A DNA stretch of 64,000 nt from Ptiloglossa arizonensis (taxonomy: Eukaryota; Arthropoda; Insecta; Hymenoptera; Colletidae), in assembly GCF_051014685.1 (NCBI RefSeq), contig NW_027478874.1:186001-250000 (forward strand), read 5' to 3'. The notes beneath the pieces are model-generated. The model saw nothing but the letters and a program-made list of their open reading frames with translations, did not search any database and was not told the DNA's origin. Numbering within the stretch: the stretch's first letter is position 1; every line of letters starts with the position of its first letter. A program made the translations under genes and the position numbers. Positions 1-10,433 of this stretch are shown in pieces.

Positions 1-175
1 CCGTTCGCGAGATATGGCAGTTTGGAGATAAGAAACGCTTTAGAAACTCAAAATTTTCGCAGTTCCGATGCTCGAAACGAATAACTAGAACGGCCCAGGG
101 GAAAAGTGCGCATACCGTTGTAATCGGGCGAGTTTCTACTTTCAAATGCAACAGAAATTTTGCGGATTGGTCAAT

Positions 176-350
176 CCGTTCGCGAGATATGGCAGTTTGG
201 AGGTAAGAAACGCTTGAGAAACTCAAAATTTTCGCAGTTCTGATGCTCGAAACGAATAACTGGAACGGCCTAGGGGAAAACTACACATACCGTTGTAATC
301 GGGCGAGTTTCTACTTTCAGATGCAACAGTAATTTTGCGGATTGGTCAAT
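176..350 (+). repeat. Representative 175-bp satellite monomer
   Basis: This monomer illustrates the unit, numbered 1-175 from CCGTTCGCGA. Landmarks in the consensus are: TCGCGA at 5-10; TTGAG-AAA-CTCAA dyad at 39-51; AAAATTTT at 50-57; CCTAGG at about 94-99; a variable octamer at 106-113 (CTACACAT or GTGCGCAT families); TTTCTACTTTCAG at 133-145, almost invariant; AAATTTT at 155-161; and CGGATTGGTCAATCCG spanning 162-175 into the first bases of the next monomer. My consensus counts are 33 C, 43 G and 12 CpG. Monomers differ from one another by scattered substitutions, and the same combinations of variants recur, which allowed types to be tracked. Confidence 0.95.
214..226. other. Dyad TTGAG-AAA-CTCAA next to AAAATTTT (representative)
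   Basis: Each standard monomer has 5-bp inverted arms around a 3-base spacer at monomer positions 39-51. The dyad runs into AAAATTTT (positions 50-57), itself an 8-bp palindrome of the A-tract type that bends DNA. Types with CTTTAGAAACTC (A, A', H, Q, S) break one arm, while GAGGAACTC types (F, G) keep it. The monomer shown is the one starting at 176. Confidence 0.85.
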
Positions 351-2675
351 CCGTTCGCGAGATGTGGCAGTTTGGAGGTAAGAAACGCTTGAGAAACTCA
401 AAATTTTCGCAGTTCTGATGCTCGAAACGAATAACTAGAACGGCCTAGGGGAAAAGTGCGCATACCGTTGTAATCGGGCGAGTTTCTACTTTCAGAAGCA
501 ACAGAAATTTTGCGGATTGATCAATCCGTTCGCGAGATATGGCAGTTTGGAGATAAGAAACGCTTTAGAAACTCAAAATTTTCGCAGTTCCGATGCTCGA
601 AACGAATAACTAGTACGGCCCAGGGGAAAAGTGCGCATACCGTTGTAATCGGGCGAGTTTCTACTTCCAGAAGCAACAGAAATTTTGCGGATTGGTCAAT
701 CCGTTCGCGAGATATGGCAGTTTGGAGGTAAGAAACGCTTGAGAAACTCAAAATTTTCGCAGTTCTGAAGCTCGAAACGAATGACTAGAACGGCCTAGGG
801 GAAAACTACACTAACCGTTGCAATCGGGCGAGTTTCTACTTTCAGATGCAACAGAAATTATGCGGATTGGTTAATCCGTTCGCGAGATATAGCCGTTTAG
901 ATGTAAGAAACGCTTGAGAAACTCAAAATTTTCGCAGTTCTGATGCTCGAAACGAATATCTAGAACGGCCTGGGGGAAAAGTGCGCATACCGTTGTAATC
1001 GGGCGAGTTTCTACTTTCAGAAGCAACAGAAATTTTGCGGATTGATCAATCCCTTCGCGAGATATGGCCGTTTGGATGTAAGAAACGCTTGAGAAACTCA
1101 AAATTTTCGCAGTTCTGATGCTCGAAACGAATAACTAGAACGGCCTAGGGGAAAAGTGCGCATACTGTTGTAATCGGGCGAGTTTCTACTTTCAGATGCA
1201 ACAGAAATTTTGAGGATTGATCAATCCGTTCGCGAGATATGGCCGTTTGGATGTAAGAAACGCTTGAGAAACTCAAAATTTTCGCAGTTCTGATGCTCGA
1301 AACGAATGACTAGAACGGCCTAGGGGAAAACTAGACATACCGTTGCAATAGGACGAGTTTCTACTTTCAGATGCAACAGAAATTATGCGGATTGGTCAAT
1401 CCGTTCGCGAGATATAGCCGTTTGGATGTAAGAAACGCTTGAGAAACTCAAAATCTTCGCAGTTCTGATGCTCGAAACGAATAACAAGAACGGCCTAGGG
1501 GAAAACTACACCCACCGTTGTAATCGGGAGAGTTTCTACTTTCAGATGCAACAGAAATTTTGCGGATTGGTCAATCCGTTCGCGACATATGGCAGTTTGG
1601 AGGTAAGAAACGCTTGAGGAACTCAAAATTTTCGCAGTTCTGATGCTCGAAACGAATAACTAGAACGGCCTAGGGGAAAACTACACCTACCGTTGTAATC
1701 GGGCGAGTTTCTACTTTCAGATGCAACAGAAATTTTGCGGATTGGTCAATCCGTTCGCGAGATATGGCAGTTTGGAGGTAAGAAACGCTTGAGGAACTCA
1801 AAATTTTCGCAGTTCTGATGCTCGAAACGAATAACTAGAACGGCCTAGGGGAAAACTACTCCCACCGTTGTAATCGGGCGAGTTTCTACTTTCAGATGCA
1901 ACAGAAATTTTGCGGATTGAGCAATCCGTTCGCGAGATATGGCAGTTTGGAGATAAGAAACGCTTTAGAAACTCAAAATTTTCGCAGTTCCGATGCTCGA
2001 AACGAATAACTAGAACGGCCCAGGGGAAAAGTGCGCATACCCTTGTAATCGGGCGAGTTTCTACTTTCAGATGCAACAGAAATCATGCGGATTGGTCAAT
2101 CCGTTCGCGAGATATGGCCGTTTGGATGTAAGAAACGCTTGAGAAACTCAAAATTTTCGCAGTTCTGATGCTCGAAACGAATAACTAGAACGGCCTAGGG
2201 GAAAAGTGCGCATACTGTTGTAATCGGGCGAGTTTCTACTTTCAGATGCAACAGAAATTTTGCGGATTGATCAATCCCTTCGCGAGATATGGCAGTTTGG
2301 AGATAAGAAACGCTTTAGAAACTCAAAATTTTCGCAGTTCTTTTGCTCGAAACGAATGACTAGAACGGCCTAGGGGAGAAGTACGCATACCGTTGTAATC
2401 GGGCGGGTTTCTACTTTCAGATGCAACAGAAATCATGCGGATTGGTCAATCCGTTCGCGAGATATGACCGTTTGGACGTAAGAAACGCTTGAGAAAGTCA
2501 AAATTTTCGCAGTGCTGATGCTCGAAACAAATAACTAGAACCGCCTAGGGGAAAACTACACACACCGTTGTAATCGGGCGAGTTTCTACTTTCAGATGCA
2601 ACAGAAATTTTGCGGATTGGTCAATCTGTTCGCGAGATGTGGCAGTTTGGAGGTAAGAAACGCTTGAGAAACTCA

Positions 2676-4262
2676 AAATTTTCGCAGTTCTGATGCTCGA
2701 AACGAATAACTAGAACGGCCTAGGGGAAAAGTACGCATACCGATGTAAACGGGCGAGTTTCTACTTTCAGATGCATACAGAAATCATGCGGATTGGTCAA
2801 TCCGTTCGCGAGATATGGCCGTTTGGATGTAAGAAACGCTTGAGAAACTCAAAATTTTCGCAGTTCTGATGCTCGAAACGAATGACTAGAACGGCCTAGG
2901 GGAAAACTACACATACCGTTGCAATCGGACGAGTTTCTACTTTCAGATGCAACAGAAATTATGCGGATTGGTCAATCCGTTCGCGAGATATAGCCGTTTG
3001 GATGTAAGAAACGCTTGAGAAACTCAAAATCTTCGCAGTTCTGATGCTCGAAACGAATGACAAGAACGGCCTAGGGGAAAACTACACCCACCGTTGTAAT
3101 CGGGAGAGTTTCTACTTTCAGATGCAACAGAAATTTTGCGGATTGGTCAATCCGTTCGCGACATATGGCAGTTTGGAGGTAAGAAACGCTTGAGGAACTC
3201 AAAATTTTCGCAGTTCTGATGCTCGAAACGAATAACTAGAACGGCCTAGGGGAAAACTACACCTACCGTTGTAATCGGGCGAGTTTCTACTTTCAGATGC
3301 AACAGAAATTTTGCGGATTGGTCAATCCGTTCGCGAGATATGGCAGTTTGGAGGTAAGAAACGCTTGAGGAACTCAAAATTTTCGCAGTTCTGATGCTCG
3401 AAACGAATAACTAGAACGGCCTAGGGGAAAACTACTCCCACCGTTGTAATCGGGCGAGTTTCTACTTTCAGATGCAACAGAAATTTTGCGGATTGAGCAA
3501 TCCGTTCGCGAGATATGGCAGTTTGGAGATAAGAAACGCTTTAGAAACTCAAAATTTTCGCAGTTCCGATGCTCAAAACGAATAACTAGAACGGCCCAGG
3601 GGAAAAGTGCGCATACCGTTGTAATCGGGCGAGTTTCTACTTTCAAATGCAACAGAAATTTTGCGGATTGGTCGATCCGTTCGCGAGATGTGGCAGTTTG
3701 GACGTAAGAAACGCTTGAGAAACTCAAAATTTTCGCAGTTCTGATGCTCGAAACGAATAACCAGAACGGCCCAGGGGAAAAGTGCGCATACCGTTGTAAT
3801 CGGGCGAGTTTCTACTTTCAAATGCAACAGAAATTTTGCGGATTGGTCAATCCGTTCGCGAGATATGGCAGTTTGGAGGTAAGAAACGCTTGAGAAACTC
3901 AAAATTTTCGCAGTTCTGATGCTCGAAACGAATGACTAGAACGGCCTAGGGGAGAAGTACGCATACCGTTGTAATCGGGCGAGTTTCTACTTTCAGATGC
4001 AACAGAAATCATGCGGATTGGTCAATCCGTTCGCGAGATATGGCCGTTTGGATGTAAGAAACGCTTGAGAAACTCAAAATTTTCGCAGTTCTGATGATCG
4101 AAACGAATAACTAGAACGGCCTAGGGGAAAAGTGCGCATACTGTTGTAAACGGGCGAGTTTCTACTTTCAGATGCAACAGAAATTTTGCGGATTGATCAA
4201 TCCCTTCGCGAGATATGGCAGTTTGGAGATAAGAAACGCTTTAGAAACTCAAAATTTTCGCA
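2676..4262 (+). repeat. Dispersed duplication, copy 1 (offset 3502 bp)
   Basis: This stretch matches 6178-7764 at a constant offset of 3502 bp (20 monomers plus 2 bp). Both copies carry the 1-bp insertion GCATACAG (2773 and 6275), the order D-E-F-G-A-B, the GATCGATCC variant, and the rare GATGATCG variant (4093 and 7595). They differ at a few sites, for example GAATGACAAG against GAATAACAAG near 3055 and GGAGGTAAG against GGAGGGAAG near 3355. Similarity stops near 4262, where the right copy switches to a GTTTTATGC monomer. Confidence 0.85.
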
Positions 4263-4532
4263 GTTCTGATGCTCGAAACGAATGACTAGAACGGCCTAGG
4301 GGAAAACTACACATACCGTTGCAATCGGACGAGTTTCTACTTTCAGATGCAACAGAAATTATGCGGATTGGTCAATCCGTTCGCGAGATATAGCCGTTTG
4401 GATGTAAGAAACGCTTGAGAAACTCAAAATTTTCGCAGTTCTGATGCTCGAAACGAATAACTAGAACGGCCTAGGGGAAAAGTGCGCATACCGTTGTAAT
4501 CGGGCGAGTTTCTACTTTCAGAAGCAACAGAA

Positions 4533-7168
4533 ATTTTGCGGATTGGTCAATCCGTTCGCGAGATATGGCAGTTTGGAGGTAAGAAACGCTTTAGAAACTC
4601 AAAATTTTCGCAGTTCTGATGCTCGAAACGAATGACTAGAACGGCCTAGGGGAAAACTACACCCACCGTTGTAATCGGGCGAGTTTCTACTTTCAGATGC
4701 AACAGAAATTTTGCGGATTGGTCAATCCGTTCGCGATATGTGGCAGTTTGGAGGTAAGAAACGCTTGAGAAACTCATAATTTTCGCAGTTCTGATGCTCG
4801 AAACGAATAACTAGAACGGCCTAGGGGAAAAGTACGCATACCGATGTAAACGGGCGAGTTTCTACTTTCAGATGCATACAGAAATCATGCGGATTGGTCA
4901 ATCCGTTCGCGAGATATGGCCGTTTGGATGTAAGAAACGCTTGAGAAACTCAAAATTTTCGCAGTTCTGATGCTCGAAACGAATGACTAGAACGGCCTAG
5001 GGGAAAACTACACATACCGTTGCAATCGGACGAGTTTCTACTTTCAGATGCAACAGAAATTATGCGGATTGGTCAATCCGTTCGCGAGATATAGCCGTTT
5101 GGATGTAAGAAACGCTTGAGAAACTCAAAATCTTCGCAGTTCTGATGCTCGAAACGAATAACAAGAACGGCCTAGGGGAAAACTACACCCACCGTTGTAA
5201 TCGGGAGAGTTTCTACTTTCAGATGCAACAGAAATTTTGCGGATTGGTCAATCCGTTCGCGACATATGGCAGTTTGGAGGTAAGAAACGCTTGAGGAACT
5301 CAAAATTTTCGCAGTTCTGATGCTCGAAACGAATAACTAGAACGGCCTAGGGGAAAACTACACCTACCGTTGTAATCGGGCGAGTTTCTACTTTCAGATG
5401 CAACAGAAATTTTGCGGATTGGTCAATCCGTTCGCGAGATATGGCAGTTTGGAGGGAAGAAACGCTTGAGGAACTCAAAATTTTCGCAGTTCTGATGCTC
5501 GAAACGAATAACTAGAACGGCCTAGGGGAAAACTACTCCCACCGTTGTAATCGGGCGAGTTTCTACTTTCAGATGCAACAGAAATTTTGCGGATTGAGCA
5601 ATCCGTTCGCGAGATATGGCAGTTTGGAGATAAGAAACGCTTTAGAAACTCAAAATTTTCGCAGTTCCGATGCTCAAAACGAATAACTAGAACGGCCCAG
5701 GGGAAAAGTGCGCATACCGTTGTAATCGGGCGAGTTTCTACTTTCAAATGCAACAGAAATTTTGCGGATTGAGCAATCCGTTCGCGAGATATGGCAGTTT
5801 GGAGATAAGAAACGCTTTAGAAACTCAAAATTTTCGCAGTTCCGATGCTCAAAACGAATAACTAGAACGGCCCAGGGGAAAAGTGCGCATACCGTTGTAA
5901 TCGGGCGAGTTTCTACTTTCAGATGCAACAGAAATTTTGCGGATTGGTCAATCCGTTCGCGAGATATGGCAGTTTGGAGGTAAGAAACGCTTTAGAAACT
6001 CAAAATTTTCGCAGTTCTGATGCTCGAAACGAATGACTAGAACGGCCTAGGGGAAAACTACACCCACCGTTGTAATCGGGCGAGTTTCTACTTTCAGATG
6101 CAACAGAAATTTTGCGGATTGGTCAATCCGTTCGCGATATGTGGCAGTTTGGAGGTAAGAAACGCTTGAGAAACTCATAATTTTCGCAGTTCTGATGCTC
6201 GAAACGAATAACTAGAACGGCCTAGGGGAAAAGTACGCATACCGATGTAAACGGGCGAGTTTCTACTTTCAGATGCATACAGAAATCATGCGGATTGGTC
6301 AATCCGTTCGCGAGATATGGCCGTTTGGATGTAAGAAACGCTTGAGAAACTCAAAATTTTCGCAGTTCTGATGCTCGAAACGAATGACTAGAACGGCCTA
6401 GGGGAAAACTACACATACCGTTGCAATCGGACGAGTTTCTACTTTCAGATGCAACAGAAATTATGCGGATTGGTCAATCCGTTCGCGAGATATAGCCGTT
6501 TGGATGTAAGAAACGCTTGAGAAACTCAAAATCTTCGCAGTTCTGATGCTCGAAACGAATAACAAGAACGGCCTAGGGGAAAACTACACCCACCGTTGTA
6601 ATCGGGAGAGTTTCTACTTTCAGATGCAACAGAAATTTTGCGGATTGGTCAATCCGTTCGCGACATATGGCAGTTTGGAGGTAAGAAACGCTTGAGGAAC
6701 TCAAAATTTTCGCAGTTCTGATGCTCGAAACGAATAACTAGAACGGCCTAGGGGAAAACTACACCTACCGTTGTAATCGGGCGAGTTTCTACTTTCAGAT
6801 GCAACAGAAATTTTGCGGATTGGTCAATCCGTTCGCGAGATATGGCAGTTTGGAGGGAAGAAACGCTTGAGGAACTCAAAATTTTCGCAGTTCTGATGCT
6901 CGAAACGAATAACTAGAACGGCCTAGGGGAAAACTACTCCCACCGTTGTAATCGGGCGAGTTTCTACTTTCAGATGCAACAGAAATTTTGCGGATTGAGC
7001 AATCCGTTCGCGAGATATGGCAGTTTGGAGATAAGAAACGCTTTAGAAACTCAAAATTTTCGCAGTTCCGATGCTCAAAACGAATAACTAGAACGGCCCA
7101 GGGGAAAAGTGCGCATACCGTTGTAATCGGGCGAGTTTCTACTTTCAAATGCAACAGAAATTTTGCGG
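4533..7168 (+). repeat. 8-monomer HOR, 1401-bp period, about 1.9 copies
   Basis: Monomers repeat here with a 1401-bp period (8 x 175 + 1). Variants seen nowhere else in the window are shared at exactly this spacing: CTCATAATTTT near 4775 and 6176, and GGAGGGAAG at 5451 and 6852. The 1-bp insertion GCATACAG lies at 4874 and 6275. Two type A monomers lie side by side near 5603 and 5778, a single-monomer duplication at the junction. The period ends near 7168, where the second copy is followed by the GGTCGATCC monomer instead of a second type A. Confidence 0.88.
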
Positions 7169-7764
7169 ATTGGTCGATCCGTTCGCGAGATGTGGCAGTT
7201 TGGACGTAAGAAACGCTTGAGAAACTCAAAATTTTCGCAGTTCTGATGCTCGAAACGAATAACCAGAACGGCCCAGGGGAAAAGTGCGCATACCGTTGTA
7301 ATCGGGCGAGTTTCTACTTTCAAATGCAACAGAAATTTTGCGGATTGGTCAATCCGTTCGCGAGATATGGCAGTTTGGAGGTAAGAAACGCTTGAGAAAC
7401 TCAAAATTTTCGCAGTTCTGATGCTCGAAACGAATGACTAGAACGGCCTAGGGGAGAAGTACGCATACCGTTGTAATCGGGCGAGTTTCTACTTTCAGAT
7501 GCAACAGAAATCATGCGGATTGGTCAATCCGTTCGCGAGATATGGTCGTTTGGATGTAAGAAACGCTTGAGAAACTCAAAATTTTCGCAGTTCTGATGAT
7601 CGAAACGAATAACTAGAAAGGCCTAGGGGAAAAGTGCGCATACTGTTGTAAACGGGCGAGTTTCTACTTTCAGATGCAACAGAAATTTTGCGGATTGATC
7701 AATCCCTTCGCGAGATATGGCAGTTTGGAGATAAGAAACGCTTTAGAAACTCAAAATTTTCGCA
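6178..7764 (+). repeat. Dispersed duplication, copy 2 (offset 3502 bp)
   Basis: Partner of 2676-4262. Differences from copy 1 include ATGGTCGTTT near 7546 and AGAAAGGCC near 7617, which look like later private substitutions. The first part overlaps the second copy of the 1401-bp HOR, so the two duplication events are nested. Confidence 0.85.
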
Positions 7765-9239
7765 GTTTTATGCTCGAAACGAATAACTAGAACGGCCTAG
7801 GGGAAAAGTGCGCATACCGTTGTAATCGGACGAGTTTCTACTTTCAGAAGCAACAGAAATTTTCCGGATTGGTCAATCCGTTCGCGAGATATGGCAGTTT
7901 GGAGGTAAGAAACGCTTGAGAAACTCAAAATTTTCGCAGTTCTGATGCTCGAAACGAATGACTAGAACGGCCTAGGGGAAAACTACACATACCGTTGCAA
8001 TCGGGCGAGTTTCTACTTTCAGATGCAACAGAAATTATGCGGATTGGTCAATCCGTTCGCGAGATATAGCCGTTTGGATGTAAGAAACGCTTGAGAAACT
8101 CAAAATTTTCGCAGTTCTGATGCTCGAAACGAATAACTAGAACGGCCTAGGGGAAAAGTGCGCATACCGTTGTAATCGGGCGAGTTTCTACTTTCAGAAG
8201 CAACAGAAATTTTGCGGATTGGTCAATCCGTTCGCGAGATATGGCAGTTTGGAGGTAAGAAACACTTGAGAAACTAAAATTTTCGCAGTTCTGATGCTCG
8301 AAACGAATGACCAGAACGGCCTAGGGGAGAAGTACGCATACCGTTGTAATCGGGCGAGTTTCTACTTTCAGATGCAACAGAAATCATGCGGATTGGTCAA
8401 TCCGTTCGCGAGATATGGCCGTTTGGATGTAAGAAACGCTTGAGAAACTCAAAATTTTCGCAGTGCTGATGCTCGAAACAAATAACTAGAACGGCCTAGG
8501 GGAAAACTACACACACCGTTGTCATCGGGCGAGTTTCTACTTTCAGATGCAACAGAAATTTTGCGGATTGGTCAATCCGTTCGCGAGATATGGCAGTTTG
8601 GAGGTAAGAAACGCTTGAGAAACTCAAAATTTTCGCAGTTCTGATGCTCGAAACGAATGACTAGAACGGCCTAGGGGAAAACTACACATACCGTTGCAAT
8701 CGGACGAGTTTCTACTTTCAGATGCAACAGAAATTATGCGGATTGGTCAATCCGTTCGCGAGATATAGCCGTTTGGATGTAAGAAACGCTTGAGAAACTC
8801 AAAATTTTCGCAGTTCTGATGCTCGAAACGAATAACTAGAACGGCCTAGGGGAAAAGTGCGCATACCGTTGTAATCGGGCGAGTTTCTACTTTCAGAAGC
8901 AACAGAAATTTTGCGGATTGGTCAATCCGTTCGCGAGATATGGCAGTTTGGAGGTAAGAAACGCTTTAGAAACTCAAAATTTTCGCAGTTCTGATGCTCG
9001 AAACGAATGACTAGAACGGCCTAGGGGAAAACTACACCCACCGTTGTAATCGGGCGAGTTTCTACTTTCAGATGCAACAGAAATTTTGCGGATTGGTCAA
9101 TCCGTTCGCGATATGTGGCAGTTTGGAGGTAAGAAACGCTTGAGAAACTCAAAATTTTCGCAGTTCTGATGCTCGAAACGAATAACTAGAACGGCCCAGG
9201 GGAAAAGTACGCATACCGATGTAAACGGGCGAGTTTCTA
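7765..9239 (+). repeat. Mosaic satellite block with GTTTTATGC monomer
   Basis: About eight monomers without an exact local HOR. The first contains GCAGTTTTATGC near 7766, a 1-bp-shorter form of the usual GCAGTTCTGATGC that reappears only near 59.05, 59.58, 62.03 and 62.90 kb. Near 8275 one monomer has a private 1-bp loss (AAACTAAAATTTT), one of the few private indels outside 38.7-47.1 kb. Confidence 0.8.
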
Positions 9240-10433
9240 CTTTCAGATGCAACAGAAATCATGCGGATTGGTCAATCCGTTCGCGAGATATGGCCGTTTG
9301 GATGTAAGAAACGCTTGAGAAACTCAAAATTTTCGCAGTTCTGATGCTCGGAACGAATAACTAGAACGGCCTAGGGGAAAAGTGCGCATACTGTTGTAAT
9401 CGGGCGAGTTTCTACTTTCAGATGCAACAGAAATTTTGCGGATTGATCAATCCCTTCGCGAGATATGGCAGTTTGGAGATAAGAAACGCTTTAGAAACTC
9501 AAAATTTTCGCAGTTCTTTTGCTCGAAACGAATGACTAGAACGGCCTAGGGGAGAAGTACGCATACCGTTGTAATCGGGCGGGTTTCTACTTTCAGATGC
9601 AATAGAAATCATGCGGATTGGTCAATCCGTTCGCGAGATATGGCCGTTTGGACGTAAGAAACGCTTGAGAAAGTCAAAATTTTCGCAGTGCTGATGCTCG
9701 AAACAAATAACTAGAACCGCCTAGGGGAAAACTACACCCACCGTTGTAATCGGGCGAGTTTCTACTTTCAGATGCAACAGAAATTTTGCGGATTGGTCAA
9801 TCCGTTCGCGATATGTGGCAGTTTGGAGGTAAGAAACGCTTGAGAAACTCAAAATTTTCGCAGTTCTGATGCTCGAAACGAATAACTAGAACGGCCCAGG
9901 GGAAAAGTACGCATACCGATGTAAACGGGCGAGTTTCTACTTTCAGATGCATACAGAAATCATGCGGATTGGTCAATCCGTTCGCGAGATATGGCCGTTT
10001 GGATGTAAGAAACGCTTGAGAAACTCAAAATTTTCGCAGTTCTGATGCTCGAAACGAATGACTAGAACGGCCTAGGGGAAAACTACACATACCGTTGCAA
10101 TCGGACGAGTTTCTACTTTCAGATGCAACAGAAATTATGCGGATTGGTCAATCCGTTCGCGAGATATAGCCGTTTGGATGTAAGAAACGCTTGAGAAACT
10201 CAAAATCTTCGCAGTTCTGATGCTCGAAACGAATAACAAGAACGGCCTAGGGGAAAACTACACCCACCGTTGTAATCGGGAGAGTTTCTACTTTCAGATG
10301 CAACAGAAATTTTGCGGATTGGTCAATCCGTTCGCGACATATGGCAGTTTGGAGGTAAGAAACGCTTGAGGAACTCAAAATTTTCGCAGTTCTGATGCTC
10401 GAAACGAATAACTAGAACGGCCTAGGGGAAAAC
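9240..10433 (+). repeat. Dispersed duplication, copy 1 (offset 3676 bp)
   Basis: About seven monomers match 12916-14109 at a 3676-bp offset (21 x 175 + 1). Shared markers are CTCGGAACG (9350 and 13026), the GTTCTTTTGC monomer, AGAACCGCC, and the GCATACAG insertion (9949 and 13625). Similarity ends where the left copy fuses an F-type front to a G-type tail (CTACTCCCA). The right copy keeps F and G as separate monomers. Confidence 0.83.

Larger units (their letters stand above)
1..2675 (+). repeat. Mosaic satellite block, left edge
   Basis: About fifteen monomers of mixed type with no exact local HOR that I could define. The monomer starting at 526 is preceded by a perfect GATTGATCAATC centre, the only such case in the left half of the window. 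The monomer at about 1926 is the GATTGAGCAATC type (type A) that becomes common further right. Two monomers before it carry the GAGGAACTC variant (types F and G). No non-satellite sequence is present. Confidence 0.85.

Noticed and set aside
65..85. RNA polymerase III B-box-like sequence (GATGCTCGAAACG), hinting at a tRNA or SINE origin
   Set aside because: It resembles GGTTCGAANCC only loosely, no A box or cloverleaf could be drawn at the right distance, and there is no poly-A or T-run terminator.
178..194. Possible CENP-B box (TTCG....A..CGGG) at GTTCGCGAGATATGGCA
   Set aside because: TTCG and the central A are present, but the last part reads TGGC, or TAGC in agccg types, instead of CGGG. 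The core match is incomplete in all types I looked at.
59..341. Ancestral internal duplication of a shorter unit (two AAATTTT-GC motifs and two GCAGTT motifs per monomer)
   Set aside because: The matches are under 12 bases and at unequal spacing (about 105 and 70 bp); I could not extend them into a convincing half-monomer alignment.
510..731. Open frames of 61-73 codons on the + strand repeated about 50 times (first one here)
   Set aside because: They lie at one fixed place in A, A' and related monomers and span about 1.3 monomers. Because 175 is not a multiple of 3, the reading frame shifts every monomer and stops appear wherever a variant is absent. Many starts are TTG, there is no conserved domain, and the same DNA is open on the other strand.
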